Assembly (NCBI RefSeq): GCF_009765275.1
Contig: NZ_VOPH01000002.1
Location: forward strand, 496,001-560,000
DNA from: Chachezhania sediminis
Lineage (GTDB): Bacteria; Pseudomonadota; Alphaproteobacteria; Rhodobacterales; Rhodobacteraceae
Direction: 5' to 3'
DNA: 64,000 bases
Shown here: positions 37,417-46,660 of the stretch, piece after piece
Layout of the letters: every line of letters begins with the position of its first letter
How positions within the stretch are numbered: the first letter of the stretch is position 1
Translations under genes and position numbers: made by a program
The notes under the pieces: model-generated
Databases searched by the model: none
The model's input: only the letters and a program-made list of their open reading frames with translations
What the model was told of the DNA's origin: nothing

Positions 37417-38627
37417 CAGTTCTTCATCAGCTCCTTCAGGTCGGTCGCGGGATCCGCGACCTTCACCGGATCGGCCGTCTTGCCGGCCTCGATCAGGCGC
37501 TTGCCTACCATGTAGCCGCGCGGATCGTTCATCGCGTCCACGGCCACCAGCCGGTCGCCGGCATAGTACCAGAAGGACATGGTCTGACCCTCGCCCGGGC
37601 GTGTCACCACAGAGGTGTAGCCGCCGTTCAGCCCGGCGATCTGCAGTTTCACGTCGTACTGGTCCGACCAGAACCAGGGCTTTGGCACATAGACCGTGTT
37701 GCCGCCCAGCATGTTGCCAGCCACGCATTCCGCCATGTCGATGGCATTGGGCACGCTCTCCAGCCGCAGCCGGCTGGCGCCGTACGGGAAGGACGCGCAA
37801 TCGCCGGCCGCCCAGATCGATGCGTCAGAGGTCCGCCCGTGTTCGTCCACGGCAATCCCGTTGTCGATGGCCAGGCCCGCGGCCTGGGCGAGCGTCGTCT
37901 CGGGCACGATACCCACGCCCACCACGACGAAATCGACGTCAATCTCGGTCCCGTCCGACAGCTTCGCTCCGGTTACTTGGCCACCGGTGCCGATCAGCCG
38001 TTCAAGCCCCACGCCTTCGCGGATGTCGACGCCGTGGCCTGCATGCAGCGCGCGGAAATAGTCCGATGTCTGGGGCGCCGCCACACGTTGCAGGATCCGG
38101 TCTGCCATTTCGACGAGGGTCACCTGCACGCCGCGCTTGGCGGCGACCGCCGCGGCTTCCAGCCCGATATAGCCGCCGCCGACGATCAGAGCCTTCCTGC
38201 CCTCGACCACGACCGGCGCCATCGCATCGGCATCGGCCAGGTCCCGCATCACGAAGACGCCGTCCAGGTCGCCGCCGATGGACGCTGGCAGACGGCGCGG
38301 CGCCGACCCGGTGGTCAGCGCCAGCTGGTCATAGGAAATCACCTCGTCCCCGACGGTGACGGTCTTCGCCACCGGGTCGATCGCCGTCACCGGCGCGCCC
38401 AGCTTCAGGTCGATCTTCTCGTCGGGATAGAAGTGATCGGCGCGCAGGAACAGCCGTTCCAGTGCCATGTCGCCCAGCAGATAGGCCTTCGACAGCGGCG
38501 GCCGCTGGTAGGGCGGAACAGGCTCTGCCCCGATCAGCGTGACCTGGCCATCGAACCCGTCCTTGCGCAGTTTCGCCACCAGCGAGGCCCCGGCCTGCCC
38601 GGCCCCGATCACGACAATATGGCTCAT
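37416..38627 (-). CDS. FAD-dependent ferredoxin/rubredoxin reductase-like oxidoreductase
   Basis: A 403-residue NAD(P)H-linked flavoprotein of the putidaredoxin/rubredoxin reductase group. FAD-binding GAGQAG is at residues 7-12 (VIGAGQAGASLVAKLR) with PPYQRPPLSK, the NAD-binding motif is VGGGYIGLEAAAVA (about 148-161), and the second FAD motif is IWAAGDCASF. The C-terminal domain is full length. It would pass electrons to a small iron-sulfur protein, serving for example a P450 or dioxygenase, but no such partner gene is adjacent. Coupled to rsmD by TGATG. Confidence 0.88.
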   Translation of the reverse strand: MSHIVVIGAGQAGASLVAKLRKDGFDGQVTLIGAEPVPPYQRPPLSKAYLLGDMALERLFLRADHFYPDEKIDLKLGAPVTAIDPVAKTVTVGDEVISYDQLALTTGSAPRRLPASIGGDLDGVFVMRDLADADAMAPVVVEGRKALIVGGGYIGLEAAAVAAKRGVQVTLVEMADRILQRVAAPQTSDYFRALHAGHGVDIREGVGLERLIGTGGQVTGAKLSDGTEIDVDFVVVGVGIVPETTLAQAAGLAIDNGIAVDEHGRTSDASIWAAGDCASFPYGASRLRLESVPNAIDMAECVAGNMLGGNTVYVPKPWFWSDQYDVKLQIAGLNGGYTSVVTRPGEGQTMSFWYYAGDRLVAVDAMNDPRGYMVGKRLIEAGKTADPVKVADPATDLKELMKN

Positions 38628-38724
38628 GCCTGTTCCTCTTGCGATTTCATTGGCCCCGGGGGCGCAGGGAACCTATATCCGGCAGGGAAGACAATGCCAA
38701 ATCCTTGACCCGGGAGTTTTTCAG

Positions 38725-39213
38725 ATGACCATTACCACCGGCGACACGCTGCCCGAAGCCACGCTGATCGCTTTCGGCGAAGGCGGGCCGGAACCGGTCT
38801 CGATCACCGAGCGGACCAAGGGCCGCAAGGTCGTGATCTTTGCCGTGCCGGGCGCCTTCACGCCGACCTGCAGCGTGGCCCACGTGCCCAGCTTCATCCG
38901 CACCAAGGACCAGTTCGATGCAAAGGGCGTGGACGAGATCATCTGCGTCTCGGTCAACGACCCCTTCGTCATGAAGGCCTGGGGGGAATCGACCGGCGCG
39001 ACCGAGGCCGGGATCACCATGCTGGCCGACCCGCTGAGCACCTTCACCAAGGCCATCGGTCTCGATTTCGACGCGCCGCCGGCGGGTCTGATGGGCCGGT
39101 CCAAGCGCTATGCCATGCTCGTCGACGACGGCAAGGTCACGGTCCTGAACCTGGAAGAAAGCCCCGGCACCTGCGAGATTTCGGCCGGCGAAGGGCTGCT
39201 CGAAAGCCTCTGA
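38725..39213 (+). CDS. Peroxiredoxin, Prx5/AhpC-TSA type
   Basis: A 162-residue thiol peroxidase of the Prx5 subfamily that reduces hydrogen and organic peroxides. The peroxidatic cysteine is C49 in PGAFTPTCS, with VPSFI following. A possible resolving cysteine lies in SPGTCEIS near the C-terminus. Many bacterial members use glutathione/glutaredoxin. The start at MTITTGDTLP is set by homology. It is divergent from the flavoprotein and convergent with phhB, separated from it by a repeat that should end both transcripts. Confidence 0.93.
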   Translation: MTITTGDTLPEATLIAFGEGGPEPVSITERTKGRKVVIFAVPGAFTPTCSVAHVPSFIRTKDQFDAKGVDEIICVSVNDPFVMKAWGESTGATEAGITMLADPLSTFTKAIGLDFDAPPAGLMGRSKRYAMLVDDGKVTVLNLEESPGTCEISAGEGLLESL

Positions 39214-39238
39214 CGGCGCACACGCCGCTGATGGCGAT

Positions 39239-39354
39239 CCGCCTCCGGCGGGAGTATTTGCGAAAAGAAGAAGCCGGGAGCGCGTTCCCGGCTTCTTTGA
39301 TCTTCAAATACCTCGGGGGAGTCGCGCCGAAGGTGCGGCGGGGGCAGAGCCCCC
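39239..39354. repeat. Intergenic palindromic repeat, copy F (full composite element)
   Basis: CCGCCTCCGGCGG, GAGTATTTGCGAAAAGAAG, the hairpin listed at 39267-39298, TTTGATCTTCAAATACCTC, then nested GC-rich stems ending GGGGGCAGAGCCCCC. It lies between the convergent genes for peroxiredoxin and PhhB. Confidence 0.85.
39267..39298. terminator. Bidirectional terminator hairpin in repeat copy F
   Basis: AAGCCGGGA (39271-39279) pairs with TCCCGGCTT (39286-39294), and the stem extends outward through GAAG/CTTC. An A-rich stretch (CGAAAAGAAG) stands on the left and CTTCTTTGATC on the right, so either strand gives a stem followed by a U-rich tract. It serves the convergent peroxiredoxin and phhB genes. 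Confidence 0.65.
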
Positions 39355-39372
39355 AACCACTGACGCCACCGC

Positions 39373-39666
39373 TCAGACCAGCGCGTCGAACTTCCGCGCC
39401 AGGGTGACGTCCTTTTCCGACAGTCCACCCGCATCATGGGTGGTCAGCACCACGTCGACCGTCTTGTATACGTTGGACCATTCCGGATGGTGATCCATCT
39501 TCTCGGCCCAGAAGGCCGCGCGGGTCATCCAGCCGAAGGCCTCGACAAAGTTCTTGAAGACATAGGTCTTGGAGATGGCGTCTTTCCCGTCGACTGCCGT
39601 CCAGCCCTCGGCGGCCAGGGCCTCCAAGGCTTCTGTGCGGGCGGCGCCTTCCAGTTTATCCGTCAT
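39373..39666 (-). CDS. phhB: Pterin-4-alpha-carbinolamine dehydratase
   Basis: A 97-residue enzyme that dehydrates 4a-hydroxytetrahydropterin made by phenylalanine hydroxylase, restoring the pterin cofactor. The signature [26 protein letters not shown] is split across residues about 40-65 and contains the catalytic histidine pair in [29 protein letters not shown] completes the fold. It starts in a four-base overlap with the end of the FemAB-like gene. No phenylalanine hydroxylase gene is nearby. A moonlighting coactivator role is known in other species but not shown here. Confidence 0.94.
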   Translation of the reverse strand: MTDKLEGAARTEALEALAAEGWTAVDGKDAISKTYVFKNFVEAFGWMTRAAFWAEKMDHHPEWSNVYKTVDVVLTTHDAGGLSEKDVTLARKFDALV

Positions 39667-40850
39667 TCCTGTTCCTCCACATGGGCGCGCCTGAAGGGAC
39701 CGTAATCCGTCAGGATCTCGATCTCTTCTTCCACGGCGCGGCGTTCCGCCTCCAGATAGCGGCCGACGGCCTTGGCAAAGCCCGGATCCGCGATCCAGTG
39801 CAGCGAATGGGTCTGGGTCGGCAGATAGCCGCGGGCCAGCTTGTGTTCGCCCTGCGCGCCGGCCTCGACCCGTGCGAGGCCGTGTTCGATGGCGTGTTCG
39901 ATGGCGCGATAGTAGCAGAGTTCGAAGTGCAGGCAGGAATGGTGTTCGATACAGCCCCAGTACCGGCCATAGAGAACGTCGCGGCCGATGAAATTCAGCG
40001 CGCCCGCGATCCAGCGGCCGTCGCGTTCGGCCAGGACCAGCAGGATGTCGCCGCGCAGCGTCTCCTGCGCCTCGTCGAAGAAGGCGCGGGTCAGGTAGGG
40101 GCGGCCCCATTTGCGCGATCCGGTGTCCTGGTAGAAGTGCCAGAATGCGTCCCAGTGTTCGGGTTCGATCCGGTCGCCGGTCAGGGCGTGGATCCGGCCG
40201 CCGAATGCGTTGGCGGTGCGGCGTTCCTTGCGGATCGTCTTGCGCTTGCGCGAGGAGAGGCTGTCCAGGAAGGCGTCGAAATCGGCATAGCCTTCATTGG
40301 CCCAATGGAACTGCTGGGTGGTGCGGACCATCAGGCCCATGGCGTGCCCGGCTTCGGCCTCTTCCTCGGTGCAGAAGGTCACGTGCAGCGAGGAGAGGTC
40401 GTTCTGGTCCGCCAGCTGCACAGCCGCCTGGACCAGGGCCGCGGCGCCCATTTCCTCGTAGCCCGGGCGGACCAGAAAGCGGCGGCCGGTGGCGGGCGTG
40501 AAGGGGACGGCGATCTGAAGCTTCGGGTAATATCGCCCGCCGGCGCTTTCGTAGGCATGGGCCCAGTTGTGGTCGAAGATGTATTCGCCCTGGCTGTGGG
40601 ACTTCGCATAAAGCGGCGTGACGGCCACGATCTGGCCGTCGTGGTGGACGGTCAGATATTGCGGTTGCCAGCCGCTTCCCCGCCCGACAGAGCCGGAGCG
40701 TTCCAGCGCCAGCAGGAACCGGTGGGTGGTGAAGGGATCGGCGGGCGGTCCGCCATCGGCGGTTTCGGGGCAGGCGCAGGCGTCCCAGTCGGCGGCCGGG
40801 ATCTGCTCCAGCGATGCCAGTACCTGCACTTCGATCTGCGCCTGATCCAT
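39663..40850 (-). CDS. FemAB-like / GNAT-type protein of the PF04339 family
   Basis: A 395-residue protein of a family annotated as peptidoglycan biosynthesis-like (FemAB_like, PF04339). Conserved segments are [17 protein letters not shown] (about 39-55), [50 protein letters not shown] and [18 protein letters not shown], ending with [10 protein letters not shown]. The fold is two GNAT-like domains; whether it uses aminoacyl-tRNA, as Fem proteins do, is not known. No signal peptide or membrane helix. It overlaps phhB by four bases. Confidence 0.82.
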   Translation of the reverse strand: MDQAQIEVQVLASLEQIPAADWDACACPETADGGPPADPFTTHRFLLALERSGSVGRGSGWQPQYLTVHHDGQIVAVTPLYAKSHSQGEYIFDHNWAHAYESAGGRYYPKLQIAVPFTPATGRRFLVRPGYEEMGAAALVQAAVQLADQNDLSSLHVTFCTEEEAEAGHAMGLMVRTTQQFHWANEGYADFDAFLDSLSSRKRKTIRKERRTANAFGGRIHALTGDRIEPEHWDAFWHFYQDTGSRKWGRPYLTRAFFDEAQETLRGDILLVLAERDGRWIAGALNFIGRDVLYGRYWGCIEHHSCLHFELCYYRAIEHAIEHGLARVEAGAQGEHKLARGYLPTQTHSLHWIADPGFAKAVGRYLEAERRAVEEEIEILTDYGPFRRAHVEEQE

Positions 40851-41069
40851 GTCTGCCCGTGTTCCTTCGTCCTTCGTCCTGCGGCCTGCCGGCAGGGTGG
40901 CCGTCGCCGCGCCATCCCCCCCTTCGCCGCGCCCGAACTGTTACGGCGGCTTTGCGGCGCGACGGCCATGATGCGCGGCCCATGCGTGATACGCTTGGGT
41001 GTTTCCAGCGTTTGATTCCCGCCCCGTCGCCCCGCGCTGTTCCAGTATCTGTGCCCGATCGCCCGGCGA

Positions 41070-41840
41070 TCAAGCGCCCAGGGGCGGAAGATAGCCTTCG
41101 AAGGTCACGTTGTCGGCCCGGGCCCGGGCCTCTGCCTCTTCCTCGGGCGACCGGATCGTCCAGCACAGCACCGGCACGCCATCGCCCCACAGCTTTCGCA
41201 CCCGGGGCCGGGACAGGTCGGTCCAGTGGTGCGAAATGAAGCTGGCGCCCACCCGGTCGAAATCGGCGATCCGATTCAGGTGGTCGCAGGTTTCGGCCGG
41301 CAGGTTCCCGACCCCGGCGTCATAGAACATGGTGACCAGCCCGCGCGGGACCGCTGGCGCCAGGTCCGCCATTGCCGCGACAGAGGCCGGGTTGAACGAC
41401 ATCACCGCCACCGGCCCGGCATAGCCTGCCAGCGCCTCGGCCGCCGCGCGTTCCAGGACGCCGGTGCCGGGCGCGCCGTCGCGGTCCTGATCCTTGATTT
41501 CCACGAGCAGCGGCACGCGGCCCGCGACGGCTGACAGCACAGACGAGAACCGCGGGATGCAGGCGCCGCCGCCTCCCGTCAGCGGCGTGGCAGAGGCTTC
41601 GGCAGCCGTCAGGTCGCGCAGGAGCCCCGCGCGGCCTGTCAGGCGTTCCAGCGCATAGTCGTGAAAGACCAAGGCGTGCCCGTCCGACGTGACCTGCAGG
41701 TCGATCTCGATGCCGTATCCGGCATCCACTGCGGCCTGGATGGCCGGCAGGGAATTTTCCGGCCGGCCCGCAGACAGGTCGTGCAGGGCGCGGTGGGCGA
41801 TGGGCAGGCGCAGGAAGGCGTCGGGCAGGGGCGGGCGCAT
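41070..41840 (-). CDS. Glycerophosphodiester phosphodiesterase
   Basis: A 256-residue TIM-barrel GDPD that cleaves glycerophosphodiesters to glycerol-3-phosphate and an alcohol. Catalytic and metal residues follow the family: H16-R17 (AHRALHD), E45 and D47 (EIDLQVTSDG), H60 (VFHD), then LLVEIKDQ with the second glutamate. There is no signal peptide, so it should act in the cytoplasm on lipid-derived diesters. It lies five bases downstream of the Rid-family gene and shares its transcript. Confidence 0.9.
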   Translation of the reverse strand: MRPPLPDAFLRLPIAHRALHDLSAGRPENSLPAIQAAVDAGYGIEIDLQVTSDGHALVFHDYALERLTGRAGLLRDLTAAEASATPLTGGGGACIPRFSSVLSAVAGRVPLLVEIKDQDRDGAPGTGVLERAAAEALAGYAGPVAVMSFNPASVAAMADLAPAVPRGLVTMFYDAGVGNLPAETCDHLNRIADFDRVGASFISHHWTDLSRPRVRKLWGDGVPVLCWTIRSPEEEAEARARADNVTFEGYLPPLGA

Positions 41841-41845
41841 GGGGA

Positions 41846-42304
41846 TCACTTGATCTGGAAGATGCCTTCGATCTCGACCGCGACGCCCCGGGGCAGGGCG
41901 GCGGCCGAGACGGCAGAGCGGGAATGACGGCCGGCATCGCCCAGCGCCTGGACCAGGAAGTCCGAAGCGCCGTTGATCACTTCCGGCTGGTCGGTGAAAT
42001 CGGGGGTGGAATTGACGAAGCCGGTCAGCTTCACCACGCGCACCAGGTTCGACAGGTCGCCGCCGCAGGCCGCCTTGACCTGGGCCAGCAGGCTGATCGC
42101 GCAGGCGCGCGCCGCCGCGGCGCCGGCGGCCACGTCCAGGTCGGCGCCCAGCTTGCCCTTGATCGGACCGTCGGTGCCCTGGCTGATCTGGCCCGACACG
42201 TAAACGATGTCGCCCACCTGCACGAAGGGCACATAGTTTGCCGCCGGCGCGGGTGCGTCGGGCAGGGTGACACCAAGTTCGGCCAGTTTCGCTTCGATAC
42301 TCAT
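41846..42304 (-). CDS. Rid-family protein (YjgF_endoribonc type)
   Basis: A 152-residue member of the Rid superfamily, the longer subgroup with MSIEAKLAELGVTLPDAPAPAANYVPFV at the front (split here as SIEAKLAELG and APAANYVPF). QVGDIVYVSGQISQGTDG and VKLTGFVNSTPDF are core motifs. The arginine that RidA uses to deaminate enamines/imines (the VAR before LP) is replaced here: the sequence reads SAVSAAALPRGVAVEIEGIF, with alanine in that place. So RidA-type deaminase activity is doubtful. It is the first gene of a two-gene unit with GDPD. Confidence 0.87.
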   Translation of the reverse strand: MSIEAKLAELGVTLPDAPAPAANYVPFVQVGDIVYVSGQISQGTDGPIKGKLGADLDVAAGAAAARACAISLLAQVKAACGGDLSNLVRVVKLTGFVNSTPDFTDQPEVINGASDFLVQALGDAGRHSRSAVSAAALPRGVAVEIEGIFQIK

Positions 42305-42438
42305 GGGATCCTCCGTCAGGGCTGCGCGACCGCCGCACTGCGGTCGCGCCGGACGCTAGCCCGGCACGTGCGCCCCTTAAAGCCGGAAAATGTCACGGGA
42401 TTGCGACGGCCGCCGGGGGACCGGCTGCACGGCCAGGG

Positions 42439-43830
42439 TCAGCCTTCCTTGAACGCCTTCGCGAAATAGTCGGTGAAGGGCTTCAGCAGGTAGGACAGCG
42501 GCGTCCGCGCAGAGGATGAGATGAACGCCTCGACCGGCATGCCGGACACCAGCACCGTGCCTTCGGGCAGCTTTTCCAGCTCGCCGGGGTCCGGCAGCAC
42601 TTCGGCCCGGTAGAACGAGGCACCGGCATGCTGATCTTCGAACGTGTCGGCCGAAATCTGGTCGACCGTGCCATTCAGTTGCGGCGTGGTGCGTTGGTTC
42701 AGGGCCGACAGGTGCATGACCGCCTTTTGTCCGACGAAGATCTGGTCGATATCGGTCGGGCTGATCCGCACCACGGCGACCAGCGGCCGGTCCTGCGGCA
42801 CAAGGTGCAGCACCGGGTCCGCCGGGCGGATCACCGATTGCGGCGTCTTGAATTGGAGGCCATAGACGATGCCCGAAACCGGCGCCTTGATGTCCAGCCG
42901 GTCCAGTTTCTGCAGGATCGAGCGGCGTTCCTCGGCCAGTTCCAGTTCGCGGTACTGCAGGTCCCGCAGGCGCGTGGTTGCGTCCTCGCGCATCTGGGTG
43001 CCCAGTTGCAGGATCTGCAGATCGATCTCGGTGATGCGGCCTTCGTTCTGCGCGACCGAGGCGCTGAGTTCGCCCAGCGAGCCTTCCAGTTCCGCCTGAG
43101 CCCGTTGCAGCGCCAGCACGGTGCCGGATTGCGTCAGGCCCTTGGCCAGAAGCTGCTGCTGCTGGTCCAGCTCCTGTTCGATCAGCGCCAGCCGCTTGCC
43201 CAGCGAGGTCTGCTGCGCATTGATCCCGTCGATCTGGTTGGTGATCTGGGCGCTGCGCTTTTCCAATTGTTCGGTCTGCTTGTCTACCGACTCGCGGCGG
43301 GCCTTGAACAGCTTTTCCTGGCCCGCGACCAGTTCGGCCACGTCCTTGTTGCCGTCGGCGGCTTCCAGCAGGACCGGATCGAAGACGATGGTGTCGCTGT
43401 CGTCCTGTTCGGCTTCCAGGCGGCCGCGGCGGGCCATCAGTTCGAACAGTTGGCCTTCGGTGATCACCAGCTGCGACTTCAGCTGGGAATCGTCCAGCCG
43501 AACCAGCGTGTCGCCGGCCGCGACCAGGTCGCCCTCGTCCACCAGGATCTGGTCCACGATGCCGCCGTCCAGGTGCTGGACGACCTGCCGGCTGCTGTCG
43601 ACCTCGAACCGGCCGGGGGCCACCACGGCACCCGAGATGCTGGCGAAGACTGCCCAGGACCCGAACCCGCCAACCAGCAGCAACAGGCCGAAGGTGCCGA
43701 ACAGCACCGGCGCGCGGGCCGACCATTTCTGGGGGTGTGGCATGGGTGCGGCGGCCTTCTGGGGGGCGATCTTGCCCACCGTGGCCATCTTTGCGGGTTT
43801 CGGCATCCCGCCGCCGTTCTGCGCGTTCAT
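42439..43830 (-). CDS. Type I secretion periplasmic adaptor, HlyD family
   Basis: A 463-residue membrane fusion protein linking an inner-membrane ABC exporter to TolC. A cytoplasmic tail of about 40 residues rich in Pro/Lys/Ala is followed by one membrane helix ([20 protein letters not shown], about 42-61). The biotinyl-lipoyl half-motif [17 protein letters not shown], a long coiled-coil (about residues 120-310), the second half-motif [13 protein letters not shown] and a beta-barrel follow. It overlaps the ABC gene by four bases. No TolC or secreted substrate gene is next to it. Confidence 0.93.
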   Translation of the reverse strand: MNAQNGGGMPKPAKMATVGKIAPQKAAAPMPHPQKWSARAPVLFGTFGLLLLVGGFGSWAVFASISGAVVAPGRFEVDSSRQVVQHLDGGIVDQILVDEGDLVAAGDTLVRLDDSQLKSQLVITEGQLFELMARRGRLEAEQDDSDTIVFDPVLLEAADGNKDVAELVAGQEKLFKARRESVDKQTEQLEKRSAQITNQIDGINAQQTSLGKRLALIEQELDQQQQLLAKGLTQSGTVLALQRAQAELEGSLGELSASVAQNEGRITEIDLQILQLGTQMREDATTRLRDLQYRELELAEERRSILQKLDRLDIKAPVSGIVYGLQFKTPQSVIRPADPVLHLVPQDRPLVAVVRISPTDIDQIFVGQKAVMHLSALNQRTTPQLNGTVDQISADTFEDQHAGASFYRAEVLPDPGELEKLPEGTVLVSGMPVEAFISSSARTPLSYLLKPFTDYFAKAFKEG

Positions 43831-45551
43831 CGCACACCTCCCATCGAGGCGGTCTTCTGCAGTTCCTCGTGGTTCGACACCATCTGGCGCAGCACCTCGT
43901 CCTTGGGGCCGAAGGCGGCGCGGGTGCCGCTGTCGATCACCAGCAGCATATCGCATTCCTGGATTGCCGCGGGCCGGTGGGCCATGATCATCACCGCGTT
44001 CCCGGCGGCCTTCATTTCGCGGATGGCGGCGTTAAGCGCCATCGAGCCTTCGTTGTCGAGGTTGGAGTTTGGTTCGTCCAGGATCAGTAGCACCGGGTCG
44101 CCATACATGGCGCGGGCCAGGCCCACCCGCTGGATCTGGCCGCCGGACAGACGCCCGCCGCCCTGGGTGATCCGCGTGTCATAACCGTCGGGCAGGTTCA
44201 CGATCATGTCGTGGGCGGCGGCCTTCTTGGCGGCTTCCACGACCTTTTCGGCATCGGGTTCCTGTTCCAGCCGCGCAATGTTCTGCGCCACGGTGCCGTC
44301 GAACAGCATCACCCGCTGGGGCAGGTAACCGATGTGATGGCCCAGCACCGACGGGTCGTATTGATCCAGCGCCGCGCCATCCAGCCGGATCACCCCCCCC
44401 GCCGGGCGCCAGACGCCCGTCAGCGCCCGCGCCAGTGTCGACTTGCCTGACCCGGACGGCCCGATGATACCCACGGCCTGGCCCGGCTGAACCTCGAAGG
44501 ACAGTGTGCGCAGAACGGCCCGCGTCTCGCCCGGGGGAACAACGGTCAGGGACTGGACCTGAAGCCTGGCCTTGGGGCGCGGCAGTGCGGTGCGGGTGTC
44601 TTCGGCCGGGACATTGTCCAGAAGGCTGCTGAGCGAGCTCCAGCCTTTCATGGCGCGCTGCACGACGGGCCACTGGCCGATCGCCATCTCGATCGGGGCC
44701 AGCGCACGGCCCAGAAGGATCGAGCCCGCGATCATCGCGCCGGCCGACAGTTCGCCCTGCAGCACAAGATAGGCGCCAAGGCCCAGCATGGCCGATTGCA
44801 GGAACAGCCGCAGTGTCTTGGTCAGGGAAGAGAAGGTGCCGCCCACATCGTTGGCGCGCATGGTTTCGTCCAACGAGGCATTGCGCGCCACCAGCCAGCG
44901 GCGGAAGGCGGCCTGGCGCATGCCCATGGACTGGATCATCTCGGCCTCGGTCCGGATTTCCTCGGACAGGATGTTGGACCGGTTCGACGCCTGCCCGGCC
45001 TTCAGCATTGGCCGGCGGGTCAGGGTCTGGTTCAGCCAGGTGATCAGGATCAGAAGCGCGCCGCCGCCCATCGCCAGGTATCCCAGCCAGGGATGGAAGA
45101 ACGAGATGCCGACCAGGAAGACCGGGGTCCAGGGAATGTCGAAGACGGCCATCAGAACCGGCGAGGCGATCAGCCGCTGCACCGATTCGAGGTCCGCCAG
45201 CCCGGTCTGCGCCGCCGGATCGCGCGACACGGCAGAGCGACGGATCATCGCATCGAAGACCCTGTGGTCCAGTGCCGACTGGAACCGGGCCCCCGCCCGC
45301 GCCATGATTCGGCCGCGGGTATAATCCAGGATCCCCATGATGCCGTACAGGAACGCGACCAGCAGCGTCAGCGCCAGCAGCGTCGCCTCGGACCGCGATC
45401 CCAGCACGCGATCATAGACCTGCAGCATGTACAGCGGACCGGTCAGCATCAGCATATTTGCGAAGAAACTGAAGATTCCAACGATCCAGTACAGACCACG
45501 GCTTTGCTGCCGTGCGGCGATCAACTCGTCCTTGCCGCTGCGGTGGATCAT
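43827..45551 (-). CDS. Type I secretion ABC permease/ATPase (PrtD type)
   Basis: A 574-residue half-transporter exporting a protein with an uncleaved C-terminal signal. The six-helix membrane domain covers about 20-290. The ATPase domain shows Walker A GPSGSGKS (364-371), Q-loop near [10 protein letters not shown], signature LSGGQ (468-472), Walker B LLILDEP (488-494) and the switch histidine in MAHRP. No N-terminal C39 peptidase domain is present, so the cargo should be an RTX-like or other T1SS protein rather than a leader-peptide bacteriocin. Coupled to hlyD by overlap; the cargo gene is not in the window. Confidence 0.94.
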   Translation of the reverse strand: MIHRSGKDELIAARQQSRGLYWIVGIFSFFANMLMLTGPLYMLQVYDRVLGSRSEATLLALTLLVAFLYGIMGILDYTRGRIMARAGARFQSALDHRVFDAMIRRSAVSRDPAAQTGLADLESVQRLIASPVLMAVFDIPWTPVFLVGISFFHPWLGYLAMGGGALLILITWLNQTLTRRPMLKAGQASNRSNILSEEIRTEAEMIQSMGMRQAAFRRWLVARNASLDETMRANDVGGTFSSLTKTLRLFLQSAMLGLGAYLVLQGELSAGAMIAGSILLGRALAPIEMAIGQWPVVQRAMKGWSSLSSLLDNVPAEDTRTALPRPKARLQVQSLTVVPPGETRAVLRTLSFEVQPGQAVGIIGPSGSGKSTLARALTGVWRPAGGVIRLDGAALDQYDPSVLGHHIGYLPQRVMLFDGTVAQNIARLEQEPDAEKVVEAAKKAAAHDMIVNLPDGYDTRITQGGGRLSGGQIQRVGLARAMYGDPVLLILDEPNSNLDNEGSMALNAAIREMKAAGNAVMIMAHRPAAIQECDMLLVIDSGTRAAFGPKDEVLRQMVSNHEELQKTASMGGVR

Positions 45552-45834
45552 GGCGGTTGCTCTTTCCTGTAAACGTGTCGTCTTGAAATTCAGTTGATTC
45601 GTCTGCCGGCTGGGTTCAACGGATCTTTACTCAATAGAATGCACTAAGGGGTTGCACCACACCGCAAGCGGTTTCAATTCACAAGAAAATTAACTATCCA
45701 GTGCCCCGGACCGTCAGTGATCTAACAACTGGATCTCGCCGAATGACGGACTACATTAGACGAGGTTCGGTCCGACGCGCGGTGTGCGGGGTAGGGCACC
45801 ACCTGTTGGCACGAGAACGATTGGACGAGACGTG

Positions 45835-46656
45835 ATGCAAGTTTTGCGCCGCCCCCTGGCCGCCCTTTTCGCCGGCGCCGCCCTTCTGACGCTCGCGGCC
45901 TGTGCCGGTCCGAAGGCAGGGGAAGAGGTGTCCAGCGGGGTCTACGATCCGCTCGAAAAGATGAACCGGGCCACGCACCAGTTCAACCGCGGCATGGACC
46001 GTATCCTGTTCCGGCCGGCTTCCAAGGGCTATGTCGTCGTCATCCCGCAAAGCGTTCGGACCTCGGTCAGCTATTTCGCCGAGAACCTGGGCAAGCCGGC
46101 CGAGACGGTGGACTATATCCTGCAGGGCAAGCTGAAAGAGGCCGGGGTGACCGTCCTGCGCTTCGTCACGAACCTGACAATGGGCATCGGCGGCTTGGGC
46201 GATCCGGCGACCGAACTGGGCATCCCGAACTACGACACCGACTTCGGCGAAGTGCTCTATACTTGGGGCGTGGGCGAAGGTCCCTATGTTGAACTGCCGT
46301 TCTTCGGTCCCTCGACCGCGCGGGATTCCGCCGGTCTGGTGGTCGACTTTTTCACCAACCCGATCGCCTACGCGACCGGCGACCAGACCTTCCGCTATGT
46401 GCGCTACGGCTCTTATATCCTTGATCAGCTTAACTCTCGCGGCACGTATTCGGAGCTGATCGACTCCATCCTGTACGGCAGCGCGGACTCGTATTCGCAA
46501 GCACGGATCATTTACCTGCAGACCCGCCGTTACGAACTGGCGGGCGACGACGGCAGCACCTATCTTGAATCCGACGCCGATGCCAATGCCGACTCTTACG
46601 AGGATTTCTATGCAAATGCCTATGACGCCCCGCCCTACGGTGACCCGCCGCTCTGA
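45835..46656 (+). CDS. mlaA: MlaA-family outer-membrane lipoprotein
   Basis: A 273-residue lipoprotein that in the Mla system pulls misplaced phospholipids from the outer leaflet of the outer membrane. The lipobox LAAC gives lipidation at C23. Family motifs: VYDPLEKMNRATHQFNRGMD (split about residues 36-55), PQSVRTSVSYFAENLGKP, FVTNLTMGIGGLGDPATELG and FFGPSTARDS. The start is fixed by the signal peptide MQVLRRPLAALF. The tail (after about 245) is an acidic Asp/Ala/Tyr stretch. It directly precedes mlaC. Confidence 0.94.
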   Translation: MQVLRRPLAALFAGAALLTLAACAGPKAGEEVSSGVYDPLEKMNRATHQFNRGMDRILFRPASKGYVVVIPQSVRTSVSYFAENLGKPAETVDYILQGKLKEAGVTVLRFVTNLTMGIGGLGDPATELGIPNYDTDFGEVLYTWGVGEGPYVELPFFGPSTARDSAGLVVDFFTNPIAYATGDQTFRYVRYGSYILDQLNSRGTYSELIDSILYGSADSYSQARIIYLQTRRYELAGDDGSTYLESDADANADSYEDFYANAYDAPPYGDPPL

Positions 46657-46660
46657 CCGG

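Noticed and set aside
42628-44184. 518-codon plus-strand open frame opposite hlyD and the ABC exporter
   Set aside because: Antisense to two coupled genes with clear T1SS motifs; composition is shadow-like.
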